DNA of 64,000 nt from Hymenobacter psychrophilus (GTDB taxonomy: Bacteria > Bacteroidota > Bacteroidia > Cytophagales > Hymenobacteraceae): NCBI RefSeq assembly GCF_900107135.1, contig NZ_FNOV01000001.1, positions 503,385-567,384 of the forward strand. The letters run 5' to 3'. A program made the position numbers and the translations under genes. Shown piece after piece: positions 1 through 8,384 of the stretch. The notes under the pieces are model-generated. The model saw only the letters and a list, made by a program, of their open reading frames with translations, had not been told where the DNA came from and searched no databases. Position 1 is the first letter of the stretch. Each line of letters opens with the position of its first letter.

Positions 1-275
1 CTACTGACCGGCATATATGCGTACTGACAAATTGCACTCCGGCAGTAACTAATCTATCGTAGAGCCTTGAGTGGCGTTGGGTGAAAGCGCTGATCTGCAG
101 GTATCCCTACAGTGCGTAACAGATAATACATAGACACTTAGCCCCTTCCTGCCTGCATATCCAGGAACCTGATGAATGCCCGGTATCGGTCGTATGTTGC
201 CCGTTTTAGGTGCCCAACTACTGCGCCGGCAGCATACCAGCTCAGGATGCAGCGACTGGGACAGCTGCCTTAAGA

Positions 276-860
276 TTATCCCTCAGCTTCGGGCCGGAAA
301 TCGGTGAATGTGCCATCTTGGTAGAAGAGCACTATCCGCCGGATACTCTTGCCCGGTTCTGCCAGCGCATAGGCCAAGTTGGCTCCCGCACGCGTAGCAG
401 AAGACGTAGCAGCAGGCGTAGCGGATGGTGCGGGAGCCACTGCACGGGGCTGAGTGGGTGTTTTAGGGGTCTCTACGGGCTCCGTAGCAGCGGCAGTAGG
501 TTGTGGAGCAGCTTCGGGGGCCATAGCGGGTGCCGGGGCCACTGCTGGCGCCGGTTCGGTGGCCGGCTGGACGCGTGGGGCTGGCTGCCCAGGAGATAAT
601 GCTGCCGGACCAGGATTAACAGTGGCTTTTGTGGCATCTGCTGCCACCTGACGCTCCAGCATCGGTCCGGCCCCATTTAGCAGCCAGCTAAGCGAGAGGT
701 CGGGGAAGGCGGCAATGATCTTCTGCACCACCTCCAGGCTGGGCTTGTTGCGGCCGCTCAGAAGATGGCTCACTACGGGCCTGGATACGCCAATGGCATC
801 GGCAAATTGCGAGGAGCTGAGTTCCCGCACCTGCAACAACTCCTGAATCCGGTCGAGCAT
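276..860 (-). CDS. XRE-family helix-turn-helix regulator with Pro/Ala-rich linker
   Basis: A 194-residue protein. Residues 1-60 form a Cro/cI-type helix-turn-helix (the QFADAIGVSRPVVSHLLSG stretch is typical), followed by the LSWLLNGAGPM segment seen in many Bacteroidota XRE proteins. A long low-complexity Pro/Ala/Thr linker follows, and then a short conserved-looking C-terminus ending in VLFYQDGTFTDFRPEAEG. I chose the ATG at 860 because the helix-turn-helix starts there; an upstream in-frame ATG at 899 would add 13 unrelated residues. It is probably a cytoplasmic DNA-binding regulator. Its target is unknown, but AT-rich palindromes upstream of its own start suggest autoregulation. The linker is built of repetitive GC-rich codons and may vary in length between strains. 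Confidence 0.85.
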   Translation of the reverse strand: MLDRIQELLQVRELSSSQFADAIGVSRPVVSHLLSGRNKPSLEVVQKIIAAFPDLSLSWLLNGAGPMLERQVAADATKATVNPGPAALSPGQPAPRVQPATEPAPAVAPAPAMAPEAAPQPTAAATEPVETPKTPTQPRAVAPAPSATPAATSSATRAGANLAYALAEPGKSIRRIVLFYQDGTFTDFRPEAEG

Positions 861-879
861 AAGTAATTTAACTGGTTTA

Positions 880-887
880 CAAATGTA
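880..887 (-). promoter_or_regulatory. Candidate -7 promoter element of the XRE gene
   Basis: Read on the minus strand this is TACATTTG, an exact match to the Bacteroidota -7 consensus TAnnTTTG, about 20 bases ahead of the start codon at 860. No well-spaced -33 TTTG is visible. Confidence 0.4.
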
Positions 888-943
888 GCCATTCAACACA
901 AACTAATGATTGCCCCGCCGGCTGGCGACAACCCATTACACCC

Positions 944-1017
944 TGTTAACACCTGTAATATTGATAGTCTTTTGTAAACAATATTAATCATCATAGAATC
1001 ACACTTAACAACTGTTA
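944..1017. promoter_or_regulatory. Cluster of candidate operator palindromes
   Basis: Three short dyads (944-951, 972-981, 1006-1017) share TGTTA/TAACA or TTGT/ACAA half-sites, as expected for a dimeric Cro-like repressor. A dyad of 8-bp arms at 956-963 and 979-986 lies between them. Linking them to the neighbouring XRE protein is inference from position and base composition. Confidence 0.3.
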
Positions 1018-1223
1018 CTAGCATGTGATTTTTCGTCTTCGCTCCTCTCTGGGTAAGCAGCGGGAGATGTACGCGAGTTTGGGTGTTCGAGCGGATGGTT
1101 ATGCTCCCGCTATTCGTCGCCTTTGGCTTCTTCCTCACCTCCACCACTACTACCTGCTAGCCTCCTTTCCAGAGTGAAGCCGGGATGTTTATGGCTGACA
1201 TTGATTCGCCGCTACCTGACATC

Positions 1224-1264
1224 AAAAAAGTCCCCCGCCCTGCGCTTGTCGCGGGGCGGGGGAC
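1224..1264 (-). terminator. Rho-independent terminator of the L,D-transpeptidase gene
   Basis: A perfect 11-bp stem (1230-1240 with 1254-1264) is followed on the minus strand by six T residues (1224-1229). It lies about 55 bases past the stop codon at 1319. Confidence 0.85.
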
Positions 1265-1318
1265 TCTCACTGACTGTCTGGTGTCCGTTAGGCGGCTGCC
1301 CCTGGGGCAGACACGGGC

Positions 1319-3091
1319 TTAGTTGAAGTATTCTTTGGCTAAGGATTTATCGTGGCCGTAGATGTCGTCGCGGAAGTGCAGCTTGCCGGCATCATCCACC
1401 CAGGTGGTAAAGTAGACCAGATACACGGGCAGCTTCTCGGGCAAGGTTACGTACTTCTCCTCGCGGGCGGCAATGGCATCGGTAATGGCCTGCTCATCCC
1501 AGCCGGCTTTGTTGCGCAGCAAATACTCCGCCAGCCGCAGGGGCTCGGCCACTCGAACGCAGCCATGGCTGAAGCCTCGCTTGGTCTGGCTGAAGAGCTG
1601 GTCGTTGGGCGTGTCGTGCAGGTAAATATCGTTGGAGTTGGGGAAGATAAACTTCACATTGCCCAAGTCGTTTTTAGGACCGGGACGGCGGCGCAGGGTA
1701 TACTTCCAGTCTTTTTGCTGCAGGTTGGCCCAGTCGATGCTGCTAGCGTCTACCGGCGTAGCCTTGGCGCCCCAGCCCTTCACCACTTCCATATCGAGGC
1801 GGTCGAGGGTACCCTGGGGGTTGGCCGCCAGCTTCGGGCGCAGCTCCTTGTCGATGATGCTGAAGGGCACATTCCAATAAGGAGCCATCACCACAAACTC
1901 CACTTTATCGGAAAAGATGGGCGTAGCGTTAAGCCGCTTGCCCACGATAACGGGCATGTTGAAAGCTTCTTTGCCGTCCTCTACCACATGCAGGGTGTAC
2001 TCGGGAATGTTCACCAGCAGGTAGTCGGGCTCAAACTTTTTCGGAATCCAGCGCCAGCGCTCCATGTTCATCATAATCTGGCGAACACGCTGCTCCAGCG
2101 GCACGTTGAGTTCACGCAGGGTCTCACCCCCTACTACCCCGTCGGGCTTGAGGCCGTTGAGGCGCTGGAAATCCTTCACGGCAGCTACCAGCTGCGGGTC
2201 GTAGGTCTGGGCAACCGGAGCCGAAGCCGCCGGCTGACCGGGGGTATTAGATACAGCCACGGCGGGCGTTTCGCTTGCCGGAGCAGTAGCCTCGGTGCCC
2301 AGCAGACGGCCGCGCAACGCTGCTACGGCCGGCGAACTGGCGCCGGGCTTGAGGCTGGTGCCCGCCGGAATAGCCGGCCAACCACCCTTACGCTCCAGGG
2401 CGCGATAATCGGCCAGAGCCTTTTTCAGCCGGTCGTACTCGGGGTGCAGGGGTTCGAAATCGTAGTAGCCGTAGGTGCTTTCGCGCTCCTTCAGAATAGT
2501 CATCAGGGCCTTGTGCAGCTTCACCTTATTACGCTTCACGTCCCAATCAATGGCCTTAACGGCCCGCGGGTCGACGGTACCCCGGTAAAAGTCGGAGGCG
2601 TAATTGAAGTAGGTAGCCGATAAGGCCACATCGATTTTCTTCTCCAACTCGCTACGGCGGGCCGTATCATTCTTGGCGGCCTCCAGCTCTTTAAGCAGCG
2701 GATCGAAGTTAACTACCTGGTAATCCTTGGGGTTGAGGCCCTCGTCGGCGGCTTTTCCGATGACGCCAAGCATGGTTTTGGCCTGGGGCACGAGCTCATG
2801 GTCGCGGAACCAGCCCAGCCGGAACTCGCGGTCTTTATAGAATTTCTTGGCCCAGTCAATCTGCGGCTTAAAGCGGGGCTCGGTCGTCATGTACCGAACG
2901 ATGTACACGCTGTCGAGCGTGGGCTGAGGGCCGGCGGCCTTGGTCAGCCCGTCGGGCAGGGCCGCCTGTACCCCTTCTTTCATGCGGTCCTGCTGGTCCT
3001 GGCTGCACGAGGCAGTGGCCGTCAGCACGAACAGGCTCAGCAGCCAGACGCCGAAAGAGGTATTGAAAAGAGAACGGGAGAGTGGAATCAT
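1319..3091 (-). CDS. Murein L,D-transpeptidase, YkuD family (YcbB-like)
   Basis: A 590-residue exported enzyme that probably forms 3-3 cross-links in peptidoglycan or attaches proteins to it in the periplasm. The N-terminus has a hydrophobic signal ending TATASCSQ; a Cys follows, so it may be a lipoprotein with a degenerate lipobox. The middle holds a peptidoglycan-binding domain (AAVKDFQRLNGLKPDGVVG), and the C-terminal YkuD catalytic domain carries SHGCVRV with the nucleophile at Cys511 and an upstream YLHDTP histidine. The order (scaffold, PG-binding, YkuD) and length match the YcbB/LdtD group. I chose the ATG at 3091 over an in-frame start at 3211 because it begins the signal peptide. It is divergent from the M1 aminopeptidase gene and is followed by a clear terminator. 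Confidence 0.92.
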   Translation of the reverse strand: MIPLSRSLFNTSFGVWLLSLFVLTATASCSQDQQDRMKEGVQAALPDGLTKAAGPQPTLDSVYIVRYMTTEPRFKPQIDWAKKFYKDREFRLGWFRDHELVPQAKTMLGVIGKAADEGLNPKDYQVVNFDPLLKELEAAKNDTARRSELEKKIDVALSATYFNYASDFYRGTVDPRAVKAIDWDVKRNKVKLHKALMTILKERESTYGYYDFEPLHPEYDRLKKALADYRALERKGGWPAIPAGTSLKPGASSPAVAALRGRLLGTEATAPASETPAVAVSNTPGQPAASAPVAQTYDPQLVAAVKDFQRLNGLKPDGVVGGETLRELNVPLEQRVRQIMMNMERWRWIPKKFEPDYLLVNIPEYTLHVVEDGKEAFNMPVIVGKRLNATPIFSDKVEFVVMAPYWNVPFSIIDKELRPKLAANPQGTLDRLDMEVVKGWGAKATPVDASSIDWANLQQKDWKYTLRRRPGPKNDLGNVKFIFPNSNDIYLHDTPNDQLFSQTKRGFSHGCVRVAEPLRLAEYLLRNKAGWDEQAITDAIAAREEKYVTLPEKLPVYLVYFTTWVDDAGKLHFRDDIYGHDKSLAKEYFN

Positions 3092-3435
3092 GAGAAAGTA
3101 AGTCGGGGAATAAACAGCGGAACGAGAACCACTTTCGTGCCAATGAGGCCAGCGACCGGGGTTCGGGCTTTTTACTGCGTTTGCAACAGCGGAGTTGCCG
3201 CTGGGGCGCATCTTTCCCAGTGCCGCAAGTTAGCAGAATTCGTCCGACTCGGGCAGCAGCCAACAATGTTGCCGCGGCCCACGGCATCAATTATGCCGCG
3301 GCGGGCGTATCAGTTCCCGGCGGCCGGGCGGTAGCAGACCGGGCCGCGCACCTGGCCCATTGCCGCCCGGCCCCGCTCCTGCTCCATTATTCATGCGCGC
3401 CCTGCCGAGCGCCTTCTATTTTGCTTTTAGAACCG
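3092..3435. other. Divergent intergenic region, nothing specific recognised
   Basis: 344 bases between the divergent transpeptidase and aminopeptidase genes. Two copies of GCCGCGGC occur near 3270 and 3295 and could form a hairpin. I see no exact TAnnTTTG element and no gene. Confidence 0.4.
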
Positions 3436-5250
3436 ATGCCTCATTCTTCCGGCCCAACCGACCCGCACAGCCACGCCCGCCCCGCCGCCGTCAGCGTCCG
3501 GCACCTGGCCCTGCACCTAACGGTGGACTTCGCCACCCAAACCCTGACCGGCCGCGCCACCTGGCAACTCAGCCGTTCTGCCAACGCGGAAGCCACCGAG
3601 CTGGTGCTCGACTCGCGCGACCTACTCATTGAAGACGTACTGCTCGGCGAGGCCGAAACCGGCACGCCCACTAAATTCGAGCTGGGCCCCGCCGACCCGG
3701 TGCTGGGCCAGGCCCTGCGCATCCAACTCCGCCCCGATACCACGGCCGTTACCGTGCGCTACCGTACGGCCCCGGGCGCCGCGGCGCTGCAGTGGCTGCA
3801 ACCCGAGCAGACGGCCGGCCCCCACCCGTTCCTGTTCACGCAGTCGCAGGCCATTCTGGCCCGCACCTGGCTGCCCTGCCAGGATTCGCCGGGCGTGCGC
3901 TTCACTTACGAAGCGCAGATTGTAGTGCCGACCGAACTGCTGGCGTTGATGAGCGCCAGCAATCCGCAGCAACGCCGCCCAGACGGCACGTACCATTTCC
4001 GGATGGACCAGCCGATTCCGGCCTACCTGATGGCGCTGGCCGTGGGCAATTTGCAGTTTACTCCTTTAAGTGAGCGCACGGGCGTGTACGCCGAGCCGGC
4101 CACGCTGCCGGGGGCCGTCGACGAGTTCGGCGACCTGGAGCAGATGGTGGCTGCTGCCGAGGAACTCTACGGGCCTTATAGCTGGGAGCGGTACGATTTG
4201 CTGGTGCTGCCCCCCTCCTTCCCGTTCGGGGGCATGGAAAACCCGCGCCTCACTTTCGTTACGCCTACCATTCTGGCCGGCGACCGGAGCCTGACCAGCC
4301 TCGTGGCCCACGAGCTGGCTCACTCCTGGAGCGGCAACCTCGTCACGAATGCCACCTGGAACGACTTCTGGCTCAACGAGGGCTTCACGGTGTACTTCGA
4401 GCGGCGCATCATGGAGCGGCTCTATGGGCGGCCCTACGCTGATATGCTCCAGGCCCTGGGCCACGCCGAGCTGCTGCACACCCTGGCCGACATCGGCCCC
4501 GGCAGCCCCGACACGCACCTATACCTGAACCTGGCCGGCCGCGACCCCGATGAGGGCCTGACCGATATTGCCTATGAGAAAGGGGACTACTTCCTGCTAA
4601 CGCTGGAGCAGCTGGTGGGCCGGCCCGCCCTCGACTCCTTTATTAAGGACTACTTCAGCCGCCACGCTTTCCAAAGTATGGACACGGCTTCGTTCCTGGT
4701 TTACCTGCGCCACGAACTGCTCGATAAACACCCCGGCCTCGAAGCCAAACTCCGGCCCGAAGCCTGGATTTACGGCCCCGGCATTCCCGACAATGCGCCG
4801 GCGGTCAGCTCGGCGCGGTTTGCGGATGTTGATGCGGCTGGCCGCAGCTGGCAGGCAGGCACGCCAGCCAGCCGCCTACCCACCGCCGATTGGAGCAGCC
4901 ACGAGTGGGTACGCTTTCTGCACAGTCTGCCCGCCGAGGCAAGCGTGGCCCAGCTAAGCGAACTGGATGCCGCCTTCGGATTTACTGATTCGGGCAACTC
5001 CGAAATCCTGGCCGCCTGGCTGCCGCGCACCATTGCGGCCGGCTACGCTCCCGCCGAGGCCGCTTTGCACCGCTTCCTGACCCGGGTAGGCCGGCGCAAA
5101 TTTCTCACCCCGCTCTATAAAGCCCTGCTTGCTGCCCCCGGCGGCGGCCCGGCCCGGGCCCGCCGACTGTACGCCGAGGCCCGGCCCAATTACCACGCCG
5201 TTGCCACCAGTACCCTCGATGCATTACTGGGCAGCCCGACCAGTGGGTAA
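3436..5250 (+). CDS. M1 family zinc aminopeptidase, leukotriene-A4-hydrolase-like
   Basis: A 604-residue metallopeptidase that removes N-terminal residues from peptides. The N-terminal domain is a beta-saddle. The exopeptidase motif GGMENP is at residues 265-270, and the zinc site HELAH is at 292-296 with the third ligand Glu about 19 residues on in NEGFTVYFE. The C-terminal region begins with WIYGPGIP, which is diagnostic of the LTA4-hydrolase/ColAP branch and its helical C-domain. No signal peptide is visible from the ATG at 3436, so it is probably cytoplasmic. Frames upstream of 3436 are open but look non-coding. Together with the S46 peptidase and isoaspartyl peptidase in this window it suggests a protein-degrading lifestyle. 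Confidence 0.95.
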   Translation: MPHSSGPTDPHSHARPAAVSVRHLALHLTVDFATQTLTGRATWQLSRSANAEATELVLDSRDLLIEDVLLGEAETGTPTKFELGPADPVLGQALRIQLRPDTTAVTVRYRTAPGAAALQWLQPEQTAGPHPFLFTQSQAILARTWLPCQDSPGVRFTYEAQIVVPTELLALMSASNPQQRRPDGTYHFRMDQPIPAYLMALAVGNLQFTPLSERTGVYAEPATLPGAVDEFGDLEQMVAAAEELYGPYSWERYDLLVLPPSFPFGGMENPRLTFVTPTILAGDRSLTSLVAHELAHSWSGNLVTNATWNDFWLNEGFTVYFERRIMERLYGRPYADMLQALGHAELLHTLADIGPGSPDTHLYLNLAGRDPDEGLTDIAYEKGDYFLLTLEQLVGRPALDSFIKDYFSRHAFQSMDTASFLVYLRHELLDKHPGLEAKLRPEAWIYGPGIPDNAPAVSSARFADVDAAGRSWQAGTPASRLPTADWSSHEWVRFLHSLPAEASVAQLSELDAAFGFTDSGNSEILAAWLPRTIAAGYAPAEAALHRFLTRVGRRKFLTPLYKALLAAPGGGPARARRLYAEARPNYHAVATSTLDALLGSPTSG

Positions 5251-5457
5251 CGCGTTTTTATACGGAGAAGCGGACCCTTTTCGGCGCTTTTTTGTTTATT
5301 ACCCCTTCGCCGCGCCTCAACCGGGGGCCTTCGGGCTCCCCTGCCGGGGTGCGGGTTTGTTCTTTTGTTTTCCGGAAGCAGTCCACGTGGCCCGAACCTT
5401 GCTGATGTTTGGGCTCCGGACGTTGTTTTATTCCGTCGTTTAAAGTTGTTTTCAGTT

Positions 5458-6396
5458 TTGAAAAACCTCCGACCGCTCGGCAAGCTCATTGCCATTGGTG
5501 GCAACGAGGATAAGGGTACCTACCCTAATCCCCGCACCAAGAAAAAATACTACCTCAATTTCTTCGAGCTGGGTATCCTCAAACGCGTCGTGCTCGAATC
5601 GGGGCAGGAAGACCCGCGCATTGAGGTTATTACTACCGCCTCGATGATTCCGGAGGAGGTGGCCCGCGTCTACATTTCTTCGTTCACGATGCTCAACTGC
5701 AACAACGTGAACGTGCTCGACATCCGCACCCGCGAAGATGCCCTACGGCCCGACTATGTGGAGCGGATCCGCCAGGCCGACATCGTGCTGATGTCGGGCG
5801 GCAACCAGTCGCGGCTCGTGGATATTTTTGGCGGCACCGAGTTTCTCGCCGCCCTCCGGCACCGCTACCAGACGACGCCCAACTTTGTGGTGGCGGGCAC
5901 TTCGGCCGGCGCCATGGGCATGTCGAAAACCATGATTAAAGGCGGCAGCGTGGCCGATGCGCTGATGAAGGGAGCCGTAAAGATGGGCAGCGGGCTAAGT
6001 CTGATTGATAACGTTGTCATCGACTCACACTTTGTGAAGCGCGGGCGCTTCGGCCGGCTCATCGAAGCCGTGGCCCTGCACCCCAAGCTCATCGGCATCG
6101 GGCTGGGCGAGGATACGGGCATGCTCATTACCGGGGGCAACCAACTCGAAACCATCGGCTCGAATATGGTGGTGATTATGGACGGGCACCAGCTGGAACA
6201 CAGCAATGCCGCCGCCGCCCACAAGGGGGAAGGTATTTCGGTGGAAAATATGCTGCTACATGTGCTGGTGCAGGGCAACCTCTACGATGTTCAGGAGCGG
6301 CGCTTCTACCCCAGCCTGAAGCTACTGCAGCAGGCGGCCGAATCGGCCCGAATTACGGCCGGGCAGTCTGCCAACGCGCCGGCAAACGCCGGGTAA
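5458..6396 (+). CDS. cphB: Cyanophycinase (peptidase S51 family)
   Basis: A 312-residue serine exopeptidase of the S51 family, which releases beta-Asp-Arg dipeptides from cyanophycin. The nucleophile elbow GTSAGAM places the catalytic serine at residue 149, and LMSGGNQSRL holds the conserved GGNQ loop. The first ATG in this frame lies well inside the protein, and conservation begins at LRPLGKLIAIGGNEDKG. I therefore take the TTG at 5458 as the start; a longer version from a TTG at 5365 would add unrelated residues. The product shows no signal peptide. The next gene, on the other strand, encodes an isoaspartyl peptidase that could cleave the released dipeptide. No cyanophycin synthetase is in the window. 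Some S51 proteins in this phylum may act on other isopeptides. Confidence 0.88.
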   Translation: MKNLRPLGKLIAIGGNEDKGTYPNPRTKKKYYLNFFELGILKRVVLESGQEDPRIEVITTASMIPEEVARVYISSFTMLNCNNVNVLDIRTREDALRPDYVERIRQADIVLMSGGNQSRLVDIFGGTEFLAALRHRYQTTPNFVVAGTSAGAMGMSKTMIKGGSVADALMKGAVKMGSGLSLIDNVVIDSHFVKRGRFGRLIEAVALHPKLIGIGLGEDTGMLITGGNQLETIGSNMVVIMDGHQLEHSNAAAAHKGEGISVENMLLHVLVQGNLYDVQERRFYPSLKLLQQAAESARITAGQSANAPANAG

Positions 6397-6415
6397 TTTT
6401 TTTTTATCCAAATGC

Positions 6416-6452
6416 AAAAAACCCGGTTTCTAAATCAGAAACCGGGTTTTTT
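6416..6452 (+). terminator. Terminator after the cyanophycinase gene
   Basis: A 16-bp A/T-flanked perfect stem (6416-6431 with 6437-6452) has a 5-base loop and a terminal T run. It is symmetric and could also act on the convergent isoaspartyl-peptidase transcript. Confidence 0.9.
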
Positions 6453-6568
6453 ATTTTCTCATTTGTGTTATTCAGCTACTGGCGGCCTAAGTTATTCTGA
6501 TAGCCTATTGCAGCAGAAGCCTGCGCATCCTCACTCCTTATATATAGGGCGCAGAAAAGCACCGCAGC

Positions 6569-7525
6569 TTAGCTCTTGTAAATGGCCACGAAGGGTGCGG
6601 CATCCTGCGAGGTTTGGCTGGCGCGGTACATGCCTTCGGAGTTGAAGGGCAGTGCCACGTTGCCAAGCGCATCTACGGCTACCAGTCCACCCTCGCCCCC
6701 AATGGGCGCCAGCTTATCATGCACCACCATGCGGCAGGCCTCGACCAAGCTCAGGCCCCGGTACTCCATGAGGCAACTGATATCGTGGGCCACCACGGCC
6801 CGCAGGAAAAACTCGCCGTGCCCGGTGCAGCTGATGGCGCAGGTGCGGTTGTCGGCGAAGGTGCCGCTGCCGATGATGGGCGAGTCGCCGATGCGGGAGT
6901 AGCGCTTGTTGGTCATGCCGCCGGTGCTGGTGGCGGCGGCCAGGTTGCCGTGCTGGTCGCGGGCCACCGCCCCTACCGTGCCCATTTTCTTTTTCGGGTC
7001 TTCATCGGTGGGCAGCGCCTGCGAGTGGTCGAGGCGCATGCGGCCTTCCTGCAGCGCCTCCTGTAGCTGGTCGTAGCGGTGCTGGGTGAAAAAGTATTCG
7101 TCCGGCTGCATGGGTAGGCCGTGTTCGCGGGCCAGCTCGTCGGCGCCGGGCCAGGCCAGCAGCACGTGCTCGGTCTGCTCCATCACGAGGCGAGCGGCCC
7201 GGATGGGGTTCTGCACCTGCCGGGCGCCGGCCACGGCCCCGGCCGCCCGGTTACGGCCGTCCATAATAGCAGCGTCCATCTCGTGGTGGCCTTCGTGGGT
7301 GAACACCGCGCCCCGGCCGGCATTGAACAGCGGATGGTCTTCGAGGCGGAGCACAGCCTGCTCCACGGCATCGAGCGCCGAGCCGCCGCCGGCCAACACG
7401 GCGTAGCCGCTACGCAGGGCCGCGTGCAGGGCCGCCTGGTAGGCCTGCTCTTTTTCGGGCGTCATCAGGGCGGGCGAAATGGTACCGGCACCACCGTGCA
7501 AGGCCAGGGCGAAAGATGGAGTCAT
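6569..7525 (-). CDS. Isoaspartyl peptidase / plant-type L-asparaginase
   Basis: A 318-residue Ntn-hydrolase that hydrolyses beta-aspartyl dipeptides and asparagine. It is made as a precursor that cuts itself before the catalytic Thr183 in MGTVGAVARD, giving alpha and beta subunits. Other family landmarks are ALHGGAGT at the N-terminus, LFNAGRGAVFT, TSTGGMTNKRYSRIGDSPIIG, and the substrate loop CTGHGEFF. There is no signal peptide, unlike some periplasmic relatives. It is convergent with the cyanophycinase gene, with 172 bases between stop codons. The product of cyanophycinase, beta-Asp-Arg, is a known substrate type for this family, so a shared role in recovering stored nitrogen is reasonable (inference). 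Confidence 0.93.
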   Translation of the reverse strand: MTPSFALALHGGAGTISPALMTPEKEQAYQAALHAALRSGYAVLAGGGSALDAVEQAVLRLEDHPLFNAGRGAVFTHEGHHEMDAAIMDGRNRAAGAVAGARQVQNPIRAARLVMEQTEHVLLAWPGADELAREHGLPMQPDEYFFTQHRYDQLQEALQEGRMRLDHSQALPTDEDPKKKMGTVGAVARDQHGNLAAATSTGGMTNKRYSRIGDSPIIGSGTFADNRTCAISCTGHGEFFLRAVVAHDISCLMEYRGLSLVEACRMVVHDKLAPIGGEGGLVAVDALGNVALPFNSEGMYRASQTSQDAAPFVAIYKS

Positions 7526-7564
7526 GGGGTGAAACTATTTGGGTGAACAAGGAAAAACGCAAGG

Positions 7565-7572
7565 CAAAGGTA
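7565..7572 (-). promoter_or_regulatory. Candidate -7 element of the isoaspartyl peptidase gene
   Basis: Reads TACCTTTG on the minus strand, 40 bases upstream of the start codon. It matches TAnnTTTG exactly. Confidence 0.45.
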
Positions 7573-7641
7573 GGCAGTCCGATGGGGCCGGCAGCCGGGG
7601 CCGACTGCCAAATAGGACCGAACCAACCGCGTTTTTTTTCG

Positions 7642-7649
7642 TAGGTTTG
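7642..7649 (+). promoter_or_regulatory. Candidate -7 element of the DUF3127 gene
   Basis: TAGGTTTG matches TAnnTTTG and lies 44 bases ahead of the start codon at 7694. A T-rich tract precedes it instead of a clear -33 TTTG. Confidence 0.45.
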
Positions 7650-7693
7650 GTTTACTGTTTCAACATCCCCAACACCCCAATACACCTACTACT

Positions 7694-8122
7694 ATGGCTT
7701 ACGAAGCTACCGGCCGCCTGCACGAGATTTTCGACGAACAGCAGGTGAGCGAAAAATTCCGCAAGCGCGAATTCGTGCTGGAGGTTATAGATGGCCAGTA
7801 CCCCGAGCATATCAAGTTTCAGACGGTGCAGGACAAAACGGCCCTCATCGATCCGTTCAAAGTGGGCGACGAAGTGAAGGTTTCCTTCAACCTGCGTGGC
7901 CGCGGTTTCAACAAGAACGGCCAGATGCTGTACTTCACCAACCTCGAAGCCTGGCGCATCGAAAACTCCGCTGGCGGTGCCGCTGCTCCTCAGCAAGGTG
8001 GCGGTGGTTACCAGCAGGCCGCGCCCCGCGCTGCCGCTGCTCCGGCCCAGAACCAGAATCCCAACCTGCGCGCTTCGGCCGCCCCGATTGCCTCGGACGA
8101 CGACAACGACCTGCCCTTCTAG
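7694..8122 (+). CDS. DUF3127 domain protein
   Basis: A 142-residue protein. Residues 1-100 match the DUF3127 family, which is nearly confined to Bacteroidota. The family is predicted to have an OB-like fold, and FNLRGRGFNKNGQMLYFTNL is a characteristic stretch. A flexible tail rich in Ala, Gln and Pro follows, ending in the acidic DDDNDLPF. An acidic DDDLPF-like tip is the signature of SSB proteins, where it recruits partner proteins. I infer a possible nucleic-acid-binding role, but the family function is not established to my knowledge. It is a single gene with its own promoter-like element and terminator. Confidence 0.9.
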   Translation: MAYEATGRLHEIFDEQQVSEKFRKREFVLEVIDGQYPEHIKFQTVQDKTALIDPFKVGDEVKVSFNLRGRGFNKNGQMLYFTNLEAWRIENSAGGAAAPQQGGGGYQQAAPRAAAAPAQNQNPNLRASAAPIASDDDNDLPF

Positions 8123-8195
8123 GGGAAAGTCAGGAGATAGAAGCCAGGAGTCAGAACATGTTCAATGGCATTCTATCTTCCAGCTTCTGAAAAGC

Positions 8196-8227
8196 AAAAG
8201 CCGCTGCCTAAACTGGCAGCGGCTTTT
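8196..8227 (+). terminator. Terminator after the DUF3127 gene
   Basis: A perfect 13-bp stem (8196-8208 with 8215-8227) has a 6-base loop and ends in a T run. It lies about 75 bases past the stop codon. Confidence 0.85.
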
Positions 8228-8242
8228 TCGTGCCGGGCTATT

Positions 8243-8340
8243 CAGTAGCCGCAGAAGTAACGTAGTCTACTCAGCCCGTCATGCTGAGTGAAGCCGAAGC
8301 ATGACGGGCTGAGTAGACTACGTTACTTCTGCGGCTACTG
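8243..8340. repeat. Perfect 43-bp inverted repeat element
   Basis: Arms 8243-8285 and 8298-8340 are perfect reverse complements of each other around a 12-base loop. The centre holds GTCATGCTGAG, the core shared with repeats elsewhere in this window (see 22351-22387). It lies between the DUF3127 terminator and the kinase gene. Confidence 0.9.
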
Positions 8341-8384
8341 GATAACGCTTGAACGCGCTGCCGTTCCTCCTACCCAACATATTT

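Larger units (their letters stand above)
861..1223. other. Gene-free region upstream of the XRE gene with AT-rich palindromes
   Basis: No convincing gene lies here. Positions 940-1030 are clearly AT-richer than the surroundings and hold several small palindromes: TGTTAACA at 944-951, TAATATTG/CAATATTA arms at 956-963 and 979-986, TTGT-AA-ACAA at 972-981, and TAACA-ac-TGTTA at 1006-1017. These look like operator half-sites for the adjacent helix-turn-helix protein (inference). The 84-residue minus-strand frame at 893-1147 shows no recognisable features. Confidence 0.5.

Noticed and set aside
1..275. Left edge of the window
   Set aside because: No gene, hairpin or promoter that I can support. 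The small frame at 210-599 on the plus strand is antisense to the XRE gene.
893..1147. 84-residue minus-strand frame upstream of the XRE gene
   Set aside because: No recognisable domain, and it overlaps the AT-rich operator-like region and the candidate promoter's upstream side. It is more likely chance.
1352..2623. Long plus-strand frame of 423 residues inside the L,D-transpeptidase gene
   Set aside because: It is antisense to a gene with clear YkuD motifs; long antisense frames are expected in GC-rich coding sequence. The same reasoning removes many other long shadows, such as 40701-42380 minus.
3181..3435. Upstream extension of the M1 aminopeptidase frame
   Set aside because: The extra residues have no signal peptide or family similarity. 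The ATG at 3436 gives the usual length.
8123..8195. Possible small gene between the DUF3127 gene and its terminator
   Set aside because: No frame with a start and composition typical of a gene.
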